Assembly (NCBI RefSeq): GCF_043641665.1
Contig: NC_092190.1
Span: forward strand, 10,503,548 to 10,567,547
Direction of reading: 5' to 3'
DNA: 64,000 bases
From: Enoplosus armatus
Lineage: Eukaryota; Chordata; Actinopteri; Centrarchiformes; Enoplosidae
In this document: positions 39,901 to 52,900 of the stretch, one piece after another
How the letters are laid out: each line of letters begins with the position of its first letter
Position numbering within the stretch: position 1 is the first letter of the stretch
Notes under the pieces: generated by a model
Databases searched by the model: none
What the model saw: only the letters and a program-made list of their open reading frames with translations
Told to the model about the DNA's origin: nothing
Translations under genes and position numbers: made by a program

Positions 39901-42900
39901 ATTTTATAAAACTTTATGATTTTACTCCACAACATTCTAGGGAGAAATATTGTACACTTTTTTTTTACTCCACTACATTTTTCTCACAGCTATAGTTTCT
40001 TGTTATTTTGTATATTTTTACATAAAAACTTTTGTATGTCGTATGTATGATGTATTGTTGTAGATTTAACAGAGCAGTATGTAAAGTAGTTAAAACTAAA
40101 TCCATCCTGACAAGCTACAACACCACAATGCTGATTATATGTTAATGCATCACTTATGAATAAATAATACAATAATACAATTTAATAAATTTGCAGAATA
40201 TGCAGATCTAACCAGCTAAGCTAAGCTAACAAGCTGTCTGTAGCCTCATATTTAACCGTATAAACATGAAAGTGGTATCAATCGTCTCTTCTGTCTCTCA
40301 ACAAAAAAGTGAATATGAATATTTTCCAATTGTCAAACTGTTCATTCAAGTAAGAAGACCTTTAGATGAAGGTTTAAATTTCATCCTTTGAAAACCTGAC
40401 TGCCTTAAATGATTGATAACACAAACTGGACAAAAAGTAGTAGATCAAGAAAAGCCAGAGACTTAAGTCTTCTATTGACAGATACTGAAGATACTGAAGA
40501 TGAGTCACTTAGATGTAGCACCGAGGAGGAGAACTCATTATTATGCCTTGAGGCATGAATATCCCCTTGATGTGAACTAGGAGAATTACCCCTTTCTCAC
40601 TGAAAGTGAATATTAGAGGCACAAACACATCCCCTCATCAATTAACCACAAATAGGAGATAATGAAAATGGTCTGTGGATGTGATACTCTTCAATGGCAA
40701 TCTATAACTGTAGTGGACCGGAGGTCAGAGAACTTGTTAACTTCCTGATTGCTGCTTGTTTCCAAGGTTGTTGCAGTTCAGGCTCACAAATAAAATAAAT
40801 CAATACAGGAGCTGCATCTGAATGGAGTTTTAGTTCAGCGGTAAAATATTGGGCTGCGGTGTAGTTAGTCAATCACCTCTCAAGGCAATATGGGATTAGC
40901 CTGGTAATCAGACTGAAATGTCATTTTGTTTCTATTTAATTAACACACACAAGAAAGATGTAGGCAGTGATTCAGTTTTGTCAGGTTTAAAGGCAAGTTA
41001 TAATGGGACAGCAGGTGACGCAAAACTGGGCTACAATGTGAGATGAAGGGAGGAGTCAAAACATTTTATTGCTTTGAAAATTGATGAAATAACAAAAAAG
41101 TAACATTCAGTACCAGTTTGAGCAATTGGAAGTGCCATTGTGATTCATCAAAACCATGAAAGATATGTGATATCTTGGTGTAAAGATACCAGCTGTGGAA
41201 AAATATCTGTAGAGGAGAATTTTGCATTTTCTGAGATTTCCTTTGTTTTACAACCCTCGTCCCCAAATCACAAAGACAAACTAAAATTAGGTGCTGCTTA
41301 GAACAAATTCATGGAAATTATTGCTTGTATTTTACACAATGTTTCCTATCAAGCCATGCTTGCTTGCTAGTGCTGATACATGACAATAAGACAAGTAGGG
41401 CTGCAACTAACAATGGTTTTTATTATCAATTAATCTGTTGATTGTTTTTCAGCTGATTGAGTAGGCTATTCTTCATCAAATCCCAGAAAGAAATTAAAAA
41501 TGTCCATAACTGTTTCCCATATTACAAGCCTGCTTCTTCAAATTGCATGTTTTGTCCAACTAACAGACAAAAACCCAGAGATTTTTTAATTAACAACATT
41601 GTAAATATAAATGTTACCTTATAGCTCACCACAATATATGTATATATATATATATATATAAGATTATATATCAGTTTACCAGTTAGCTGCCTGGCATCTT
41701 GTGTGGATATGGATATGAACATTAATGAAAATGTTTTATTCAAAACGTTATGGTGGATTCTCATGATTACAAGATACTAAGTCATAATCAGAGACAAGGA
41801 AGTCCTAATTGTAAGAAAATGTCTAGATTGTGTTTGATGAATGGAATGGGTCTAAACTTTCACTGCAAACCTGTTGAACAAGGGGTGAGGGTCGTCTTTC
41901 AGTAAGTGAAGAATGGATCCCATTTTCTTAATTTTCATTGTATTTAAGCAGGTGTTACATTTTCCTCTGAAAATTATTCCAAACATGTCTTTCCATATCT
42001 TGAGTGAAATTCTCATCAGCAGATGTACTTCTAACCTCCATCAAAAGGCGACTGACCTCCTCTCTGAAAGAGTTCACCCCAAATAATTACAGTATGGCTG
42101 AGCTGCCTAAAAATTCAGTTCCACCAAATTTACATGTCTTTTCACAGTAAATTCCATTGAAAAAGCTTCAGCTATGAAGTAAAGGTTACAGGAAAAAGAT
42201 TATTCCTTACATTGTACAGAAGATACTGTATAGACCTGCTCTATCAGGAAAGGGTTTTACTATCAGCCCTTACCACATGTGCCGCTAAATCCTGTCAAGG
42301 TTATAATGAAAGAGTTGTATTTAATCTCTTCAGATTTGAATTGGTTAGTCAAACCCAATAAAACCAATAACAGAGATGGATATTGCTCCATCTAAAAGAC
42401 ACACTTCCTCTGTTGGAATTGTAACAAATAAATTAAGGCTTTTTTTAAGGCTGCTTTTTACATTACTAACATTGTGTCATTTATTATTCATACACTGAAA
42501 TGCCCCGGTGATGTGATTTATCATAGTAAAAGTACTAAAAGCACTAAATAAATGAATGAATGTAAGAATATCATTAGATGTAAAGATGAGAATTATCCTG
42601 CATCAGGACACATTAATTAAAGCTACTTTAATGTTTGAAGAAGCAATTAAAAAAGAGCTCTTGGTGTTTTTATTGACCGTTTTTAATGTGACTTTGTTCA
42701 CTTAAATTTTTCAAATTTAAAAAATGGATGACCATTAAGGAAGTGGTGCTTATTATGGTTAGTCATTGATGGATGTAACTGATGTTCTGAATAAGGTATT
42801 TGACTAATCAATGTGAACTGTGAAGTGTAAAAAGTGTGCAAAAGCCTTCATTCTTCTTAACATTTGATTATTCCAGATGTAACAACTGAGTCCAGAGCTG

Positions 42901-43642
42901 TGTCCAAAATCCCTCCATATCTGGTACCTGGTGCCTCTGCCATTTCATTATATTTTCATGAAATGCATGCTCTATGTATTGCCAACAATGGAAAGTGTCC
43001 ATGTATCTGAAATCTCAACTCACTGCTCACTATAGAGTAAACCATAGATTGTCTATTACAGTATGTAGGCAAAACTGAATAAGAGAACAAGGACGTGATG
43101 GCTAATGTACAGATAGAAAATCTTTATTCAAACTATTTTTCACCTCCATCACTTCTCATCACTAGTCTTTCTTCACCTCCTCTAACCACCCCCCTTTTTC
43201 CTCACCACTCCCTCCTTCACTCACCCATGAGGTAGGACACTATCTTGCACATGGCGGCTCCAAAGATGAAGTCCTTGAGGATGCTGGGGATGAGGGTGAA
43301 GGGCATGCAGAAGACGGCCATCATCAGGTCGCTGACGGCGAGCGACAGCAGGAAGGTGTTGGTCACGGTGCGCATGCGCTTATTGACCGTCAGCACCACG
43401 ATGATTAGCAGGTTGCCAAACACACTCAGGAAGAAGATGAGTGAGTAGAGCAGGATACGCAGTGTGTGGTCTCCATCTTTTACAGGAAAAAACAAGAGCA
43501 GAGGATATCAGTATGAACATGTTTGCCCTACTGAATCAACTCATCTGCTCTGTTCTACATAATGATCAATACAATCACACTGTCTTTATTGATCCTAACA
43601 GCCTCGAGCCGATAGTGCTGTGTAGCTAGCTATTTCTCATGG

Positions 43643-43683
<41 letters not shown>

Positions 43684-46600
43684 TTCAAAACAAAAACTTT
43701 TTTTCATTGTGTTACATTTGTCTCAAAAGGGTGGAGTTTGTGACTGCACTGCAACAGCACTACAATGTCATGTTGTTGCTGCTGTACAGTAGCACAGTGC
43801 TTTTTCTTGAAAATAATGTAATGCTAGACTCTGATGTTTTACCCTCATAAAATGTCAGTTACATGAGTTGCTTGTGAAAGACTGCACGTTACAGCCACAA
43901 TAAAGACAGCAATAAAGTATGGCAAGTGTTCTAGTCCAAGAGGTGGAAATGACCATCAGCTGCTGACTCTGCAGGCAAATAAGCCCACATAATGTAGAGA
44001 AGGAACAGTGAGGCTTTGAACTGAAGTTCCTAATTTTCATGTCAGTTGACATTTTCGATTTTCTGCATGAAGGCATCAATCTATGATTCATGAAAAGTAG
44101 CCCGATTGGAGGTGGGAAGAGGGAAAAGGAAAAGCACTGCCTTGGACATTATAGCTCATCTAATGTCAATGAATCAATTAGTCTTTCTTTATTGTCCCCA
44201 GGGGGGGAATTTGGTTTGCAGCCAGGTGACATTAATCAGTCATATGTCAACGATACAACATGAGTAAGTACAGCTAAGAAAATGTTTGAGTGGAGATAAA
44301 CTGGCCTATGGCAACAGAAACAAAGATGACTTAGTCCTTTAAGTCTGTCCAGCTGGAATCTTAAAGTGAAAACACCCAGCTGCTGGTGGCTATTTCCTGT
44401 GACAGCTGTATCCAAATGACCAACAAATCTCTTCCCCTTCATTTGGAGAACATCTGGATAGGACGCTCAGACTGAAATAAAATGCTGTTAAAACCGTGAG
44501 GATAGGCTAAACAAATACCTACATGAATATAAGTCCAAATCTTTTTTTCAAGTCACTAAAGTCAATAGGTGTTGATGCAATATTGGATGACACAGAAAAC
44601 AAGAGTTAATATTTTGAGGTATCACAATAATGTTACAAATACATTTGCAATAATATCTAACAATATCTTACTATAATTGTAATTTTGTACGCACATGTAG
44701 TTCAATGTCGCAACACTCTGAAAGACATTACATTTAGCTGCGATACTGTCAAAGGTCAAATCAGTTGCTAATAGCTTGTAGCCAGTGGTGGAAAGTACAC
44801 TCAAGTACTGTACTCAAGTACAATTTTATGTTACTTTATACTTTATACATAGGGAAATATTGTTCTTTTTACTCCACTACATTAATCTTGCAGCTGGAGT
44901 TACAAGTTACTTTACATATTACATATTATTTCACAAACAAAACAAATGATCAGTATATAAAATATGATGCTGTGCTTTAGATTAAACCATCCAACAGTAT
45001 ATAAAGTAGTTAAAATATACTCCACATCCGTTACATTCAAATGCTGCTTACACATTGAAGCGGCAGTAATAATATTCCAATAACATATGACATATATATA
45101 ATAATATAACTTTCTGAAAGGGACCATTCTGTCCAACAAAACACTACTTTTACTTTAATACGACATTTTGCTGTTAATACTTTTGTACTGTTACTTAAGT
45201 GACATCTTGAACGTAAGACTTCCTTTACTGCTTTTAGCTGGTGCAAAGACAGCCCATCACAGCCAATTACTATTAATTAACTCCATGTTTTCAGTCCTTC
45301 AGGGCCATTTGTACTACAAATTTGGTTACCAAATACATTAATATTATCTCCCATCCACAAGATGAGCCCTCCGCCTTCAATACAAAAAGCTGTAAAGTAC
45401 AAAATACTGTAGCCTGCAGCCCACAGCCTATCTGAGCCCTCAGCCATTAGCAGCTTCACTGGATCACATCCTGTAAAGTCCATGTTATCGGCTCTCTCTG
45501 TTATCTTCGCCTCACCCCCCGCTTAGACACAACACTTTTTAACGGTTACCTACTGCGTCTGTATCCTGGGGATTAGAGGCACCCATGTGAGTCACATCCG
45601 CCGGACACAAATCACATCACACATGTAAACCCAAACTTCATTGACACAGTTGCAGAGGCATGTGCAACCAAACACACACTCGAGCCTTAATCCCCTGAAA
45701 ATACACTACCAACAGCTCCTTGAAGTCACTGGTAAATTACATAGACTAAAATCTGCCAATACATCTAGAGAGGGTCTGTTCCCTGCAAAACACCAACCAA
45801 ATGTATTGCTCTCTCTATTTTTCTTCTTCTCTCTTCTTTTCGCTCATTGCGCTCCCGCTTCTATGAGGCTATTTTCACAGCGTGTTCTCATCTTTCAGGC
45901 GTCTCTCCTCGATCTTTACCCTTTTCCATTTCAGGAGTCTCCTGCATTTTGCGTTCTTCGCTTTTTTTTTCTTTCCGTTTCCTTACCTTCCACTTTCAAT
46001 TAAAAGTAGAACTCTTCGAAAATAACAGTAAGAATTGTGTTCTGACAACAGGCCATCTGAATGTTTTTATTTTTGTAATAACCAGAGGGTAATTACACCG
46101 TCATTGATTCATGTTTTCTAGCTGATCAGTACCCTCAAGGTTATTCTTTAAGGATCAAATGCGGTCAGACCTCACTGACTTTCAACACAACAAATGGTAT
46201 AAAAACACAAAACATAATGCGGTTATTTCCCTTGGCCTGTGTCACATATGCATATATTCCTGAACCGCACTCATATTGATTTAGCGTAATTTACCTGGGA
46301 TGCAAATATATGAATAATTATAATAATCTGACCTCCACTCATCAGTGTGTTTAATCAAAATGCAGCGTGAAGTTAAAAATTCTGAACACTGCTGCACAAT
46401 ACCTGGCATGGAGTTAAAGAGGAACATCAAAGACGGGATTTTGGCTTCTCCAAATCCATATGGGCAGATATGTGGTTCATATGTGAAAGTAGGATGATGG
46501 CTTGTCAGTTAATTGATTTATTGCTCTTGCCTCCACTCAGCCACTCTGACATGTCTTTGTATAACTTGCAGGCTTAGCGATTGACTCAGCTTGGTCAGCA

Positions 46601-46830
46601 AAAGTCAGTAAGTCTTCGCTCTCATCTCTCTCTCAGAAACACACACACATACTGTACAGTCTTCCCACCTAACAACATGAGGCTTCACCATCTGTCTCAC
46701 ACACTCCTATGGAAATATAAAGCAGTAACCTCTAATATGGTGGGCACAGTTCTGCTGACAGAACGTCAGGGTTTCTGCACCAGAGCTGGCTTGTAAAAGG
46801 CAGCAACTAAAAGTGTTTCATTTTTTAAGC

Positions 46831-46928
<98 letters not shown>

Positions 46929-49900
46929 ACATACATCTGCATGAGCATAATGAAAATGTGCAGACAGATGATTGGAGAGAGAGAGGAACTCTCTGCCTTT
47001 GTTACTCTGTCTCTCTCGCCTAATGAAATATGTTACGCTGGCTTCTGCCTAATCGAAGCCAATTAGTTTTCCTGTGTGCTAGCTAGCTGCGCAGGAAACA
47101 CTGATAGATTCAGATTAATAATACAGCATATAATCAACAAATACATTATGGTGTATTTTTATAGGTTAAGATAAAACTTAACCTATAATGAAAATTAAAA
47201 ACTCAGCCAGCAGTACATAAAGTAGTTCAAATTAGCACCACCTTTACCAGCAATATTAAAGTGATGTTTATACATTAACGCATCAAAAAATATAATACAT
47301 TGAAATGGGCCATTCTGTATATTGAGTACTCATATTAGTATTTCAACACTGTGGTAATGCTACTTTTACTTAAGTAACAGATTTGAACACTTTTTCCACC
47401 CCTGGTATCTGCGTCTGTATTTGTTAAGTCATGTATTCGTATCTGTATGCAGGTGCAATTGCTTGGATTTTGGTCTAAATTGTTGACCAGTAGCTTCTTC
47501 AGTTAAAGAGGTAGGCACATATAATCAGAAGATTTTCTCAATTGCAAGTGACAGACTAGGACAAGGCTTAAAGCTGCTATGATCAATATTTTTTTATTAA
47601 CAATGGATCAAATGACAACGTGTAATACCACTCTAAGTGATGAGCCCACAGAGAAATATCTCAGATTCTTAAGTTCCCCTCAGCTCTAAGGTGCATTTTA
47701 GCATCTTTAGCTCACTGTTTTGGTTTGACAGCCCATAACTTTGCTGTTGTGATTCCATCTCACCCTTTTCATTTGCATCTTTTCTAGATCAGGACAACAT
47801 TGCACAGGTAAAATGCTCTGATACATCCACTGTACACTACCTGCCCAGCACCAAACAGCATCCAGACAAATTTAGTGACCAGCTGGTGAACACCGTGGAG
47901 CATTTAGCTGTATATCAGACTTTTATCAGAATCACATTTCCAAACGTTGCTCTGCATCTTCTGGACATATAAATAAGCAACTGTTTGCTAACAAGTTCAC
48001 AGTATGAATTGTGTTTATTGTGTATATATATTTATATACTGTATATATTCATAATCTATTATCTATATGATACAATATTCAATATTTAATAAATAAACTA
48101 TTAAACATACAGACTCTAGTTTCACTGTAGTAAACTGACAAATTTGTCCGACAATGCTGCAGCAGTGGTGTGATGGTTTCACTGTGATGGAATCTCCTGT
48201 TGGCGCTGGTTTACACAGCTGTGCTGGATGTGGTGCTCCTGATGCGGGTGTATAATGAATATTCCACCTCCAGTGATCAGCTTGGACTAGTGTGTCACCA
48301 CCTGGGACAGACAACTGGCAGACAAATCCCCGTTATCTGGAGAGCCTAAACACTGACAGACTTATCAATATTGTCCTAATAACTAATCTGAGAAAAATAG
48401 TATATACTCACTGTTGGACTACGACAGGATGTGTGTTACTATATGATATTACATTGGATAAAGTCAAGAGGTATTAATACAAAGCTAGAAACATATCAAA
48501 GGCTACTGTTGGAATATTATATAATATGTCATAAGTCCCAGTGGGGATACTATAGTTAAAAAGAGTTTTGGTCCAGGAAATATCTCAACAACTATTAGAT
48601 AAAGATTGGTAAACACATTCATGTCCCTTCTAATTTTTAAGACAATGGAGCAAAATATTGTCCTTTTATTTCTGTCCGGGAGCTGTTGGTAAATCTGATT
48701 TGTTTGTCTGGTTCCAGCAGCTGACCTGCTGGCACAGGGCCAAGCCTCACAGCTCTTTTTTATTTCTGCCCCACTATTTCAGTCTCATTACCGCACCGCT
48801 GCTGTTTCTGCCAGCCCACACCTCACAACACACCGCAATGAAACTAGAGGCTGAATGTAAACGTCATGGAGTTGTTCTGTTATAGTAAAACACTCCATAG
48901 ATGCAATACATGAAAAACTGAAGCAACTATACTACTACTACAACTTTGCAGAACACAAGTCAATACAGAAACCAACACTGCCCATTTGGCAATGTTTAGT
49001 TTGCACTCAGCTCCACCAATTGGAGTACTATTTTCAGTTTAAAGAGCCAAATGACAGAAGGGAAGCCTGAGGTGTGGGGAACTGGTTTCATGAGTGTGTG
49101 CAGTGCCCATAAGACATGTCTGACCATTTGTTCTGGCACACAGTCTGTTCTCTGTTTACAGACACAGACAACCTCCAGTGGTTTTCGACTTGCATTTATA
49201 TGAAACGAATTAATCTTGACAGGTCGGAGAATACTGCTTCAATGTATCTGCCATTTATATCTTATTAGAGTGCATTACCTGCATATACTATCTCAGCAAG
49301 GTATCTCTATTTGGTTCTGTCACATGCATACAGGATGCCTGCTATATTGGACACCCTTGTGCACATACACATTATACACAGTTGGCAATTGTGCAAATGC
49401 AAACTCAATAAAAACTTTTCCGCCTCTTGTGTAGGGTCAATTCGAACACATCATTGCTGTTATTTTAAAGTGTTGGATGTGAAAGGCTGGTGGACAGATT
49501 CCCTGCTAACTAACTTTAAAATAAGTCAAGTGAAAAGTTAACTGCAGTGCCAGTAGCTATTATTAGATATACAGTGAAATAGTGGATGAATTAATAATGA
49601 GGTTCATATTCCACACATGAATATTTAAGGTTTCATCTGTTTCTCTCATTCAGTGTATTAGACATTACATTGACGATGAATTACCCTCCCCCTCTCTGTC
49701 TAATACATATGCAGCGCATGTCACTTTTCAATCCCAGTTGGCCCTCGTGTCGCTGCACCTATCAGGGTAAAGCCGGCTCTGCTGCTGTAAGACCGAGGTA
49801 TTGGTAAATGTCACAGCTAGTGGCTAATCCAGCATTGTAAATGTCATCTAAGCCTTGTCACTAAGCCAACTGCACCCCAGAACAGTTGATGGAGGTACTG

Positions 49901-52900
49901 AACGAAACCGCTCTCTGTTGACAGACTACATCACACGAGCCGCACAGCCCCTGGTCACGGCGGTTGGACTACAAAACAACATGTTGGTTGCTTGGCACAC
50001 AGTGCAGGCATGTATTAAACACCTCAGCTCTCAACAGGCAGCGAGATGAGAGAGTGTGAGCGATGGAGATAGTGTAATACGCACAAACAGGAGAGCGCTT
50101 AGAGAAGTCGTGGGAAAGAAGAGGGAAATGAAAAGCAAAGGAGGGTTTAATTTTCTTTTTTTTTTGTCTAAATGCCTTTTGTGGAATAAACTGCTTTGTG
50201 TTCTAGGATTGAAAATGGTGTTTTTATTCCTGGCTGTGACTGATAACCCCTCTTTTGTTGTTGTCATTAACCTCTCAAAAGTAATGACCTCCTACTGTTG
50301 TATGATGAATTGAACTACAATATGTCAGCATCCTTGATAACTTATAAACATTTTCATCGATTATAAATATATACTCATTAACCTGCATCTTTTGCCATAA
50401 ATAAGGTGTGACAAGCTTCCTTGAGAGTCACTATAACTAATATCAAGTCTACAGCAGGGGGGTCAAACCACGCGCCATGATGCACTTAGAGTCTGCAGGC
50501 TTTTGTTCCATATCAGAAATAACACCTGAGCTGCATCCAGTGTGAAGACATTTTGACGAGTGTTTGAGCGATGTGTTTTTTCCCAGCGATGGGCCTTTGG
50601 TGGGTGTGCCAGGATCATTGGTGAAAAACATCACAGAACAGTGACATATTTAAACACTGAAATGTTTCACAGAGATGTGCACCATTAAAAAGGGTACTCC
50701 ATGCTCCAGACAGATTTAAAAAAGAATGTTTGACGTTTAACAGACAAGGAGGATGTCTGGTTAAACGTCTCTCAAACACCACGGTACCAGTTTATAACGC
50801 AGCCTTTCCTTTAATAAACTGTAGTCTCAGAGACGAAGCCTGGTGAAATCCATAGGGTCATTTACTTCAACTTCACAAAGCTCCTCCAGAGCCAAAAAAG
50901 ACGTTATACGATGGTGAGCAATACTCCCAATGACTAGTAAATTCATACTGATGTATAGAAATTGGTGGAGTTCCCCATTAAACAGAAAATGTAATGTAAT
51001 GTATGTTTTGGCGACTGTGCTCCCAAGAAAAAAATGACAGCATCAGTCATTTCACCAAGTGACATTTGTTTACGTTCAAGTGGTAAAAGCCCTCCTGCAG
51101 TCGTGGTGATAAGTTCACTGGGAGCAAGGAGGAAGTCAGATGACGTTATTGTTATAGAGCGACAGACTGCATAGGGGGGAAGTCGGGACTGATGGATGAA
51201 TCATCAAAACATTGGCAGCATAGCCTTGATCGCTCCCTAACCGTGATAATTGTTGTAACCACGACAACAAAGTTCCCCACCTTAACAAAGGAATTTTACA
51301 CCAAACCACCATGTTGTTTCCCTAAAAGTCGTTCTGTGCCCAAAGACTTGGTTCTGTCGGACATTAACATGGGAGACTGCTATTTATTTCCCGTTTGCTA
51401 CAGATGATTAATGTTATTTAATCTAACCTTAACCACGTGATAATTGTTGTAACCATGACAACAAAGTTACCCTAACCTTATTGAAGTACTTATTTTACCC
51501 CAAAAGTCATTTTCGTGCCTGAACCTAACCAAACCTTAATCACAGCGATGTGACATCATAAAACTCATTTAGTTTTCAACACTGATTCTGTAACAGTTTT
51601 GGAAGGAACCAACGGGTTATGTCGTCCTGCCAAGAGGGGCGTCAGATCAGAGAACGCTTCTATGTGTCGTTGTAAAGTCTGAACATGACCCCCATCTGAT
51701 TTCACTGATCACAAAAAATGTCAAAGAATTAATTTGTGAAACCTCTTTGATGAGAATGAAACCCTGCTGACTATATATAGGAAGACGATACAGTATGTGG
51801 TCCATGGCACATGCTTTGACATCCACGGTCTGCAGAAATAATGTGCGCGACCTAGCGGGAATCTGACAAAACTCAATCTGCTCCAGAGCGTTAGAGTGAT
51901 GGGCAGGGAGAGGAGATGGGAGGAATGAACGAACGCCATGAAGAAGTGATCAAATTCTGGAGTGACAGAGTGAGTAATGATGGGCAGCTGGACAGCATCA
52001 GACATCCTCATTTTTTTCTCTTTAGAAGATGGGTGTGTGGTCCTGTTGGAAGATACTGTGGGAATGCTGAATAAAGATAAATGAGGCAGTGTAAATCCAA
52101 GCTGAAAAAGAAGTGATAACTTAATAGTGAAGCATAAAAGAGGATTAAGCTCCCAATTTAACAATGCTGCTTCAATTCTCACCAGGCAAGAGACACATCT
52201 GTACTTGTCACATGTGTCCTCAGTGGGTTTGTAATTGTACAATGTACTGATTTGGGTACTGGGTGCTTGATTTTATTAATCACTGGCAGGTCTAGAGGAC
52301 GTGAGCTAATCGTGGTAATGATTGAAAAGGGAGTGAAATCATTCATAAGATAACACAGTGTGTATCAACAGTTAAGAAACATCACTCGCTCATGATGTTG
52401 AGCTGAACACTCAGCAGCATAATGAAAGTGAAGAATCTCTCTCACACACACACACACACACACCTCATCAACACACTGAAACACTGACAAACAACCGTTA
52501 AGGGATGGAAGGTGGATGAAAATAGCATGAGTGTTGATTGATAAAACAGAAGGTGGAGACAGGACTGAGAGGAAATTGCAAGAGTGGTGACGCACGTTAA
52601 TGTTCTTTCTTGTTCGCAAGCTCAAGTCAAGTCAGTTTTATTAATACAGCCCACAATCACAAATTTGCCTCAAAGGGGTTTTACAAATCTGTGCAATGTA
52701 CGACACGCAGACACATCTTTATACTACAATCAATTTTAGTGCTCCGGAAATGCTTGGAAAATAGAAACAGTTACTAAATATATATATAAAAAAATCAGGA
52801 AGCAGCAGCATGACCATGTGGCACACTTTTTTTTATGAATAAATCCCCTGTGTGGCCAGGATTTGATTCCTGACTGTGTCACTCTCTCTCTCTCTGATCC

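Noticed and set aside
40824..40900. tRNA-like stretch with TAGTTCAGCGGTAAAAT resembling an A box
   Set aside because: No convincing B box and no foldable acceptor and anticodon stems; at most a SINE remnant.
43477..43495. ATG at 43495 as an alternative cckbr start
   Set aside because: It lies upstream of the acceptor TGTAAAAG in intron sequence; the exon 1 join restores the codon exactly.
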